Origin: Oryzihumus sp036391795
GTDB lineage: Bacteria; Actinomycetota; Actinomycetes; Actinomycetales; Dermatophilaceae
Direction of reading: 5' to 3'
Length of the DNA stretch: 6,119 bases
NCBI RefSeq assembly: GCF_036391795.1
Contig: NZ_DASVZH010000238.1
Span: forward strand, 1 to 6,119
This document shows, one piece after another, positions 1-4,408 of the stretch. The notes under the pieces are model-generated. The model was given only the letters and a program-made list of their open reading frames with translations. It was not told the DNA's origin and did not search any database. The position numbers and the translations under genes are program-made. Position 1 is the first letter of the stretch; the number at the start of each line of letters is the position of its first letter.

Positions 1-786
1 GCCGGCGCGCCGCGTGGCGGCCGGGACGAGGGCGTCGAGCACCGTGGCGGTTCGCGCCTGGCCCCGAAGTCGCCCCGCCTGCCGGAGCCGGCGATCGCCG
101 AGGGCGTGACCGGCCACGAGCTCGACCGCGCCGTGAAGAACCAGCTGCGCACCCTGAGCAAGGAGAACGCCGAGGGGGTGGCACAGCACCTGGTCATGGT
201 CGCCACGCTGCTGGACACCGACATCGAGGCGGCCGAGGCCCATGCCGAGACCGCCGTCCGTCGCGCCGGCCGGGTGCCGGCCGCTCGCGAGGCGATGGGC
301 CTGGTGGCGTACCGCAAGGGTGACTGGGCCAAGGCCCTCAGCGAGTTCCGGACCGCACGGCGTCTGTCCGGGTCCTCGCACATGCTCCCGCTGATGGTCG
401 ACGCCGAGCGCGGCCTCGGGCGCCTCGACCGGGCCCTGGACCTCGCGGCCTCGCCCGAGGCGAAGTCGCTGCCGCTGGACGAGCGGATCGAGCTCGCGAT
501 CGTCGTCTCGGGCATCCGTCGCGACCTCGGCCAGCTGGAGGCGGCCGCGGTGGGGCTGGAGATCCCGCAGCTGCGCCCGACCACCAGCCCCAAGCCGTGG
601 ACGGCGCGCCTGTTCTACGCCTATGCGGAGGCCAAGCTCGCCCTCGGGGACACCCAGAGCGCTCGGGACTGGTTCGCCCGTGCCGCCGACGCCGATCTCG
701 ACGGGGAGACCGACGCCGATGAGCGGCTGGCGGACCTCGACGGCGTCCACGTCACCGACCTGCTCGAGGACCTCGACGACGAGTGA
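1..786 (+). CDS. Tetratricopeptide-repeat protein (Rv1691-like), 5' end outside window
   Basis: Frame 1 is open from the first base to TGA 784-786, giving 261 residues. A GTG at 106 could be read as a start, but the codons before it encode an Arg/Gly-rich stretch and then a Pro-rich LPEPAIAEGV segment. That arrangement is typical just before the conserved domain in this actinobacterial family, so the true start is probably left of the window. From the GTG onward the protein is all-helical with TPR-like helix pairs: VTGHELDRAVKNQL, then HLVMVATLLDTD, AYRKGDWAKALSEFRTARRL and ERGLGRLDRALDLA, with another pair around YAYAEAKLALGDTQSARDWF. It ends in an acidic tail (DLLEDLDDE). TPRs are protein-interaction scaffolds and no catalytic residues are visible. 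The position upstream of the HAD gene matches M. tuberculosis Rv1691, whose precise role is unknown to me. The family call is firm; the function is not. Confidence 0.85.
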   Translation, partial: AGAPRGGRDEGVEHRGGSRLAPKSPRLPEPAIAEGVTGHELDRAVKNQLRTLSKENAEGVAQHLVMVATLLDTDIEAAEAHAETAVRRAGRVPAAREAMGLVAYRKGDWAKALSEFRTARRLSGSSHMLPLMVDAERGLGRLDRALDLAASPEAKSLPLDERIELAIVVSGIRRDLGQLEAAAVGLEIPQLRPTTSPKPWTARLFYAYAEAKLALGDTQSARDWFARAADADLDGETDADERLADLDGVHVTDLLEDLDDE

Positions 787-792
787 CCCCAG

Positions 793-824
793 GTGCACCC
801 CATGTTGTCCACATGGGGGTGCAC
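793..824 (+). terminator. 13-bp hairpin just after the TPR stop codon
   Basis: Left arm 793-805 (GTGCACCCCATGT) pairs with right arm 811-824 (ACATGGGGGTGCAC). All 13 pairs are Watson-Crick with one bulged G, and the loop is TGTCC (806-810). It begins 7 bases after the TPR stop. There is no T-run afterwards, so it would be an I-shaped actinobacterial-type terminator. It could instead be a protein-binding palindrome, because its apex contains a DnaA-box-like 9-mer. Confidence 0.6.
805..813 (+). promoter_or_regulatory. DnaA-box-like 9-mer TTGTCCACA
   Basis: TTGTCCACA matches the DnaA-box form favoured by high-GC actinomycetes (Streptomyces consensus as I recall it: T/C T/C G/A/C TCCACA) and differs by one base from the E. 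coli TTATCCACA. It spans the loop and upper stem of the 793-824 hairpin. Function is inferred from sequence only; a single 9-mer can occur by chance. Confidence 0.4.
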
Positions 825-835
825 TCCGGGTCCCA

Positions 836-844
836 CCATCCACA
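836..844 (+). promoter_or_regulatory. Second DnaA-box-like 9-mer CCATCCACA
   Basis: CCATCCACA fits the degenerate Streptomyces-type DnaA-box pattern. It lies in the same orientation as the box at 805-813, with starts 31 bases apart (about three helical turns), and directly abuts the second hairpin. Alone it is a weak match; pairing with the better box upstream is what makes it worth listing. Confidence 0.3.
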
Positions 845-881
845 GGGGCCGGTCGCTGCCTTCACTGCGGCGACCGGCCCC
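845..881 (+). terminator. 15-bp GC-rich hairpin, probable terminator
   Basis: Left arm 845-859 (GGGGCCGGTCGCTGC) pairs with right arm 867-881 (GCGGCGACCGGCCCC). Fourteen pairs are Watson-Crick and one is G-U, and the loop is 7 bases (860-866). It is followed by TTCA rather than a long T-tract. This is the strongest stem in the window and probably ends transcription from the TPR gene, separating it from the ssb-like gene. Confidence 0.7.
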
Positions 882-903
882 TTCAGCATGGGGGGACCAA
901 CCA

Positions 904-912
904 GGGGAGAGG
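904..912 (+). promoter_or_regulatory. Shine-Dalgarno fixing the ssb-like start
   Basis: The purine run GGGGAGAGG lies 6 bases before ATG 919. It favours that start over the in-frame upstream ATG at 793, which lies inside the first hairpin, and over the downstream ATG at 952. Confidence 0.7.
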
Positions 913-918
913 TGTCAC

Positions 919-1311
919 ATGACTTCACGAGCAGCCGCCCGTCCGCGGGCCATGCCGCAGGATGAGCCGGCCGTCAACGAGGTGAGACTGGTCGGGCGCG
1001 TGAGCGGCGAGCCGATGTCCCGCGACCTGCCGAGCGGTGACACGGTCGTGCAGCTCCGGGTCGTCGTCCGCAGGACCGGCACCCCGCGTGCCGGGGCCAG
1101 GACCGCCACACTGGTGGACACTGTCGACGTCGCCTGCTGGAGCAAGGGTGCGCAGCGCCGGGCGTCGCGCCTGCACGGCGGTGACGTCGTCGAGGTGACC
1201 GGGGCGCTGCGCCGCCGCTTCTGGCGGTCCCCGGGCGGTCCGGCGAGCCGCTACGAGGTCGAGGCGGCGACGGTGACCCGGCAGCATGGTCGTCCGGCGG
1301 GTGACCCCTGA
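919..1311 (+). CDS. ssb: Short single-stranded DNA-binding protein (OB fold)
   Basis: The product is 130 residues. The start at 919 is chosen for its well-spaced GGGGAGAGG; an ATG at 952 is an alternative. After a basic leader of about 18 residues, residues 20-125 follow the bacterial SSB OB-fold layout: NEVRLVGRV (strand 1), SGDTVVQLRVVVRR, DTVDVACWSKGAQ, then GGDVVEVTGALRRRFW, and a last strand YEVEAATVTR. SSBs coat single-stranded DNA during replication, repair and recombination. The protein stops at RPAGDP. It has no Gly/Pro-rich linker and no acidic DDDxPF-type tip, which in canonical SSBs recruits partner proteins. It is therefore probably a secondary paralog rather than the replicative SSB. 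It stands alone between terminator-like hairpins and a separate promoter. In M. tuberculosis no ssb lies between Rv1691 and Rv1692, so it is an insertion relative to that locus. The family call is confident; the specific role is not. Confidence 0.8.
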   Translation: MTSRAAARPRAMPQDEPAVNEVRLVGRVSGEPMSRDLPSGDTVVQLRVVVRRTGTPRAGARTATLVDTVDVACWSKGAQRRASRLHGGDVVEVTGALRRRFWRSPGGPASRYEVEAATVTRQHGRPAGDP

Positions 1312-1404
1312 CCCTGATCCCTGACCGTGACGCCCGGCCTGTGAGCGCGTGACGGTGATTCGTCGGTCCTGACCCCGGCGCCGTCGTACGGCACGCCGAC
1401 GCGC

Positions 1405-1410
1405 AACAAT
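1405..1410 (+). promoter_or_regulatory. Candidate -10 box for a leaderless HAD transcript
   Basis: AACAAT (4 of 6 matches to TATAAT) ends 6 bases before GTG 1417, so a transcript would start at or next to the start codon. There is no Shine-Dalgarno upstream of this GTG, and leaderless mRNAs are common in actinomycetes. No good -35 is visible. The rest of the 1312-1416 spacer holds only CCTGA-like direct repeats (about 1306-1327) and a short imperfect inverted repeat at 1377-1397. Confidence 0.45.
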
Positions 1411-1416
1411 GCCCGG

Positions 1417-2583
1417 GTGACTGAGCCGGAGACGCCGCTGCTGCACAGCTATCAGGGGGTCGTCTGCGATCTCGATGGTGTGGTCTACCGGGGACGCGAA
1501 CCCGTCCCCCATGCGGTCGAGGCGTTGCGGGCTGCCGTGGAGTCCGGCCGTCGGGTCGTCTACGCGACCAACAACGCCTCGAGGACCCCCGCGCAGGTCG
1601 CCGCACAGCTGACCCGCCTCGGTGTCTCGCTGACGGAGGCAGACGTCGTCACGAGCGCCCAAGCCGGCGCCGCGCGCGTCCGGGATCGTGTCGGAGACGG
1701 CGCCCGGGTGCTCGCGGTGGGTGGCGAGGGGGTGCGTGCCGCGTTGCGGGAGGAGGGGCTCGTCGCGGTCTCCGAGGCGGCCGGCGCGGTGGCGGTTCTC
1801 CAGGGGTTCGGCACCGACGTCGGCTGGCGCGAGCTCGCCGAGGCGGCGTATGCCGTGCAGTCAGGTGCCGTGTGGGTCGCCACGAACGTCGACGCGACGT
1901 TGCCGACGGATCGGGGGACAGCCCCGGGCAACGGGACCCTGGTGGCGGCGGTCCGCAGCGCCACCGGGGCAGACCCGGACGTGGTCGGCAAGCCCTGGAC
2001 ACCGCTGTACGAGCTGAGCGCCCGGCGGCTCGACATCGACGCCTCGCAGACCCTGGCGGTCGGCGACCGGCTGGACACCGACATCGCCGGGGCGAACGCT
2101 GCGGGGGTCGATGCCCTGGTGGTCCTCACCGGGGTACACGGCCCCGCCGATCTGGCCGCCGCGGGCGTCGAGTCGCGACCACGCTACGTTGCCGCCGACC
2201 TGAGGTGCTTGGGCGTGGGCTACGTCGCGCCGCGGAAGGTCGACGGCGCCTGGGCCTGCGGTGCTGCGGCGGTGACGATGGCTGCGGCCGACGGCCCCGA
2301 CATCCAAGTGGTGTGCGACGGTCCGGCCGAGCACCTGCTGCGGGCCTCCCTGGCGGCATCATGGGAGGCGGTCGACAACGGTGCACTCGCAGCGGAGTCG
2401 CTGCGTGAGGCCCGGATGGGGCAGTGGTGGACCCTCATGGCTGAGCGACTGGCCGCAGAGGACGGCGCTCCAGGCTCACCCCGGTCCAGCCTGGGGGACG
2501 CGCGGGAGACCGGGGATGGCGGAGCAGTGCGCGAGGGCGCGGCCAGAAGCGACGCAGGACGTGGGGGCGGCTCGGCGGACTGA
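1417..2583 (+). CDS. HAD-IIA family phosphatase (Rv1692-like, likely glycerol-3-phosphate phosphatase)
   Basis: This 388-residue enzyme carries all HAD motifs. Motif I is VCDLDGVVYRG, with nucleophile D18 and acid/base D20. Motif II is YATNNASRTP (T51-S55). The Lys of VGKPWTPLYE is K192, and the Mg-binding motif is GDRLDTD (216-222). The C2-type cap lies between motif II and K192. It belongs to the NagD/PGPase-like IIA subfamily. Its position between the TPR gene and the tlyA-nadK block matches M. tuberculosis Rv1692, shown to dephosphorylate glycerol-3-phosphate in glycerophospholipid recycling. The substrate here is inferred from synteny. Residues ~263-345 (GVGYVAPRKVDGAWACGAA onward) form the extra C-terminal domain shared with Rv1692, described there, as I recall, as a truncated GNAT-like fold. 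The last ~40 residues are a Gly/Ser/Arg/Asp-rich tail, making it longer than Rv1692 (about 350 residues). The GTG start fits a leaderless message. Confidence 0.9.
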   Translation: MTEPETPLLHSYQGVVCDLDGVVYRGREPVPHAVEALRAAVESGRRVVYATNNASRTPAQVAAQLTRLGVSLTEADVVTSAQAGAARVRDRVGDGARVLAVGGEGVRAALREEGLVAVSEAAGAVAVLQGFGTDVGWRELAEAAYAVQSGAVWVATNVDATLPTDRGTAPGNGTLVAAVRSATGADPDVVGKPWTPLYELSARRLDIDASQTLAVGDRLDTDIAGANAAGVDALVVLTGVHGPADLAAAGVESRPRYVAADLRCLGVGYVAPRKVDGAWACGAAAVTMAAADGPDIQVVCDGPAEHLLRASLAASWEAVDNGALAAESLREARMGQWWTLMAERLAAEDGAPGSPRSSLGDARETGDGGAVREGAARSDAGRGGGSAD

Positions 2584-2619
2584 CCCGAGGCTGCCCACCA
2601 GGCTGTAGCCGCCGCTGTG

Positions 2620-2649
2620 CCTGCACCGCGCTGGGACGTGCGGTGCAGG
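2620..2649 (+). terminator. 12-bp hairpin after the HAD gene
   Basis: Left arm 2620-2631 (CCTGCACCGCGC) pairs with 2638-2649 (GTGCGGTGCAGG) through 12 pairs including one G-U, with loop TGGGAC. It starts 37 bases past the HAD stop. No T-tract follows, which is usual for actinomycete terminators. It probably separates the HAD message from the downstream operon. Confidence 0.55.
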
Positions 2650-2700
2650 TCACGCGCCCGGCCCGGTGCGACGGCAGGAGACGCGCGCGGGGCGGGGCAG

Positions 2701-2706
2701 TAGCGT
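2701..2706 (+). promoter_or_regulatory. Candidate -10 box (TAGCGT) of the phasin-like/tlyA/nadK operon
   Basis: TAGCGT fits the actinobacterial TANNNT -10 pattern and lies between the hairpin at 2620-2649 and the gene at 2761. It would leave a leader of roughly 48 bases. The region 17 bases upstream (GAGACG, 2678-2683) matches TTGACA at only three positions, so the assignment is tentative. Confidence 0.35.
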
Positions 2707-2718
2707 GAAGCCTCACTG

Positions 2719-2734
2719 CCGGGTGGTGACCCGG
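2719..2734 (+). other. Small hairpin in the operon leader
   Basis: CCGGGT (2719-2724) and ACCCGG (2729-2734) form a perfect 6-bp stem with a GGTG loop, ending 14 bases before the Shine-Dalgarno. It could tune mRNA stability or translation, or be chance in GC-rich DNA. It does not cover the ribosome-binding site. Confidence 0.3.
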
Positions 2735-2748
2735 TGCCGTGACCCACG

Positions 2749-2754
2749 AGGAGG
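2749..2754 (+). promoter_or_regulatory. Perfect Shine-Dalgarno AGGAGG
   Basis: AGGAGG lies 6 bases before ATG 2761. It is the strongest ribosome-binding site in the window, fixes the start of the phasin-like gene and suggests high translation of the operon's first cistron. Confidence 0.85.
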
Positions 2755-2760
2755 AACTCC

Positions 2761-3840
2761 ATGGCGTTCGAATCGGTGCGGGGCTACGTCCAGCTCGCCT
2801 CCGGGCTGGGCGAGCTGACGAAGGCCCGGGCGCTCGAGGCCGCCCAGGGGCTGCTGGCCCTGCCCGGGGTCACGAGCACGGGCAAGGTGGCCGGACAGGT
2901 CACCACGCTCGCCGACGAGCTGCTCGCCGCGGCCACGACCAACCGCGAGAACCTCACCACCCTGGTGCGCTCCGAGGTCGAGGCCGCCATGGGTCGCCTC
3001 GGGTTGGTGCCCGTGGCCGAGCTGGAGGCGGCGCAGGCCCAGGTTACGAGGCTGCGCGCAGAGCTGGCCCAGGTGCGCTCGACCGAGCACGCCGAGGAGG
3101 CCTCGGCCGGTGGCGACGCCGCGACCTCGGGACCTGCGGGTGCTGCAGGTCGGCCGTCCCGCTCGACCCGTGCAGCGGCCACGCACGGCGCCGCGCCTGC
3201 CGTTGTCCCGGCCCGCAAGGCCGCCACGAAGCGGGCCTCGAAGCGAGCCTCAGGCACGAACACCATCGGGCCCACGACGTCGGCGACCGGGTCCAGCACG
3301 GCGCCGACAGCCACGCGCTCTGCCGGAGGTTCGGCGACCACGTCCCCCGCGGCGAAGTCCTCCACGGCCACGTCCACCGCGGCCAAGGCTTCGACGGCGA
3401 AGCCCTCCGCTGGGAAGACGGCCGCGGCGAAGAAGTCCGCGGCCAGGAAGTCCTCCGCTGCGAAGACCGCCACCGCCAGGAAGACCTCCGCCGCGACGTC
3501 CACCGCGGGCACGTCCACCGCGGCCAAGACTTCGACGGCGACGTCCTCCGCTGCGAGGACCGCCGCCGCGAAGAGCTCCACGGCGAAGACCACTGCCGCG
3601 AAGAAGGCCGCAGCCAGGAAGACCAGCGCGGCCAGGTCCGGGACGAGGAAGTCTGCCGGCGCCTCCTCGGTCACGGCCTCCACCTCGGGCGCGCGGAAGA
3701 AAACCCAGGCCAAGCGTGCCCCGCTCCGCCAGCCCGCCGGCGCCCAGGCCGCGCGGACCCGGGCGGCCAGCGATGCGGCACCCGCGCCGACGTCCTCGTC
3801 GGCCGCCACCACCCGCCGGACCAGCAAGGAGACCTCATGA
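2761..3840 (+). CDS. Phasin-like protein with histone-H1-like Lys/Ala/Ser/Thr-rich tail
   Basis: The product is 359 residues in two unlike halves. Residues 1-108 are ordered and helical. The segment TTNRENLTTLVRSEVEAAMGR followed by LGLVPVAELEAAQ leads into a short coiled coil (about 84-108, with QVTRLRAELAQV). This resembles the small phasin-like proteins found next to the Rv1692-type HAD gene in many actinomycetes. From about residue 115 to the end the protein is low complexity, almost only A, S, T, K, R and G, with repeated KKSAARKSSAAK-type units. It is nearly free of Asp/Glu until residue ~340, hence strongly basic, like bacterial H1-like proteins and the tail of mycobacterial HupB. I infer nucleic-acid or polyanion binding by the tail and oligomerisation or surface binding by the head. 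No signal peptide or membrane segment is seen. It has a perfect AGGAGG and is the first gene of the operon; its stop overlaps the next start (ATGA). Confidence 0.75.
   Translation: MAFESVRGYVQLASGLGELTKARALEAAQGLLALPGVTSTGKVAGQVTTLADELLAAATTNRENLTTLVRSEVEAAMGRLGLVPVAELEAAQAQVTRLRAELAQVRSTEHAEEASAGGDAATSGPAGAAGRPSRSTRAAATHGAAPAVVPARKAATKRASKRASGTNTIGPTTSATGSSTAPTATRSAGGSATTSPAAKSSTATSTAAKASTAKPSAGKTAAAKKSAARKSSAAKTATARKTSAATSTAGTSTAAKTSTATSSAARTAAAKSSTAKTTAAKKAAARKTSAARSGTRKSAGASSVTASTSGARKKTQAKRAPLRQPAGAQAARTRAASDAAPAPTSSSAATTRRTSKETS
3369..3553 (+). repeat. 44-base direct repeat inside the H1-like tail
   Basis: Bases 3369-3412 and 3510-3553 are identical at 41 of 44 positions and lie 141 bases (47 codons) apart in the same frame. 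Both copies encode TSTAAK followed by STA-type residues. The near-identity at DNA level indicates a fairly recent in-frame duplication rather than amino-acid bias alone. Confidence 0.8.
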
Positions 3841-4376
3841 CCCACGACGATGCGGTGCAGGACAACGCGGTGCAGGATGACGCCGCGCAGGAAGCACCTG
3901 GGCCGGCAGCCCCCGCGCAGCCAGCCCCCGCGCAGGAAGCGTCTGGGCCAGCAGCCCCCGGGCAGCCAGCCCCCGCGCAGGAAGCGTCTGAGCAGGCAGC
4001 CGGCGCGCAGGCAGCCGGCGGCTCGACCGAGACTGCGGCTCCGAAGCCCGGCCCGGGCGTGAGCGGTGCCACTACCCCCGCCCCGAGCCCGGCTGCTGCG
4101 CCGAAGCCCGGCCCGCGCGGGGGTTCGGAGCAGGGCCCGCGCGGGGGTTCGGAGCAGGGCTCCAGCGAGACCTCCGGAGCGGCTCCCGCTGCTGGCAGTG
4201 GGCTGGTCACACCTCCCGCTGTCGCCACCAAGGAGCCCACCGGCGACGTGGTGGTCGACGCGGTCCTCGACGAGTTCGACCGGGTCACCGGCGAGCCTCT
4301 CGACGCGCACGTCGAGGTCGGGGAGAAGGTGCACCGCACGCTGCAGGCCCGGCTGGCCGACCTCGGCGACGAGTGA
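3837..4376 (+). CDS. Rv1693-like small protein with repetitive Ala/Pro/Gln-rich N-terminus
   Basis: The product is 179 residues. ATG 3837 overlaps the previous stop (ATGA) and has AAGGAG at 3826-3831, spaced 5 bases. The same frame is open much further upstream through the preceding gene, but this start has the signals. Only the last ~45 residues look like a folded, conserved segment: VVVDAVLDEFDRVTGEPL, then DAHVEVGEKVHRTLQARLADL. This pattern fits the tiny conserved protein that precedes tlyA in actinomycetes (Rv1693 in M. tuberculosis, under 60 residues as I recall). The preceding ~130 residues are low complexity with tandem repeats: an acidic DAVQD-type start, three 15-residue QEA(S/P)GPAAP units and two GPRGGSEQ units. 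No enzyme motif is visible and the function is unknown. Conservation beside tlyA and nadK suggests a housekeeping role or coupling to their translation. The gene call is firm; the extended N-terminus is unusual for the family. Confidence 0.75.
   Translation: MTHDDAVQDNAVQDDAAQEAPGPAAPAQPAPAQEASGPAAPGQPAPAQEASEQAAGAQAAGGSTETAAPKPGPGVSGATTPAPSPAAAPKPGPRGGSEQGPRGGSEQGSSETSGAAPAAGSGLVTPPAVATKEPTGDVVVDAVLDEFDRVTGEPLDAHVEVGEKVHRTLQARLADLGDE
3849..3893 (+). repeat. Three 15-base tandem units at the start of the Rv1693-like gene
   Basis: Units 3849-3863, 3864-3878 and 3879-3893 encode DAVQD, NAVQD and DAAQE. The first two differ at only a few bases. They form an acidic, glutamine-containing N-terminus. 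Confidence 0.7.
3888..4022 (+). repeat. Three 45-base tandem units (15 residues each)
   Basis: Units 3888-3932, 3933-3977 and 3978-4022 encode QEAPGPAAPAQPAPA, QEASGPAAPGQPAPA and QEASEQAAGAQAAGG. The first two are nearly identical at DNA level and the third has diverged. This is likely slippage or unequal-exchange expansion within the coding sequence. Confidence 0.8.
4110..4157 (+). repeat. Perfect 24-base tandem duplication (GPRGGSEQ twice)
   Basis: Bases 4110-4133 and 4134-4157 encode the same eight residues, and the DNA is identical in both copies from 4111 on. It probably varies in copy number between strains (inference). Confidence 0.85.
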
Positions 4377-4408
4377 GCGCGCCGACCCTTCGCCCCGGTG
4401 ACCCCGCC

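Noticed and set aside
861..889. Possible ssb promoter with TTCACT (861-866) and CAGCAT (884-889), 17 bases apart
   Set aside because: The -35-like box lies in the loop of a strong hairpin and the -10-like box matches at only three positions. Too weak to annotate as a promoter.
1306..1327. CCTGA-like short direct repeats after the ssb-like gene
   Set aside because: The units are short and irregular in spacing and overlap the stop region. They place stop codons in several frames, and no known element matches.
3694..3706. A-rich AAGAAAAC in the H1-like gene as a possible -1 frameshift site that would fuse it to the next gene
   Set aside because: A -1 shift would reach the downstream frame, but the codons read CGG AAG AAA ACC, which is not an X-XXY-YYZ slippery heptamer. 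No clear stimulatory structure follows, and normal coupling by ATGA explains the junction.
3369..4157. Repeats considered as a CRISPR-like array
   Set aside because: The units are in-frame coding repeats without regular unique spacers or palindromic repeat ends, and no cas genes are present.
2784..4334. Long antisense open frame of 516 codons
   Set aside because: It is antisense shadow of low-complexity GC-rich coding DNA, rich in Val/Ala/Glu/Phe by codon complementarity. It shows no recognisable domain and opposes the strand of every real gene.
2739..4376. A 545-codon open frame running through the phasin-like gene and continuous with the Rv1693-like gene
   Set aside because: The upstream part is the shifted frame of a Lys/Ala-rich, GC-rich gene, where stops are naturally rare. 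Its composition (Arg, Gly, His, Cys mixtures) is not protein-like, and ATG 3837 has its own Shine-Dalgarno and overlap.
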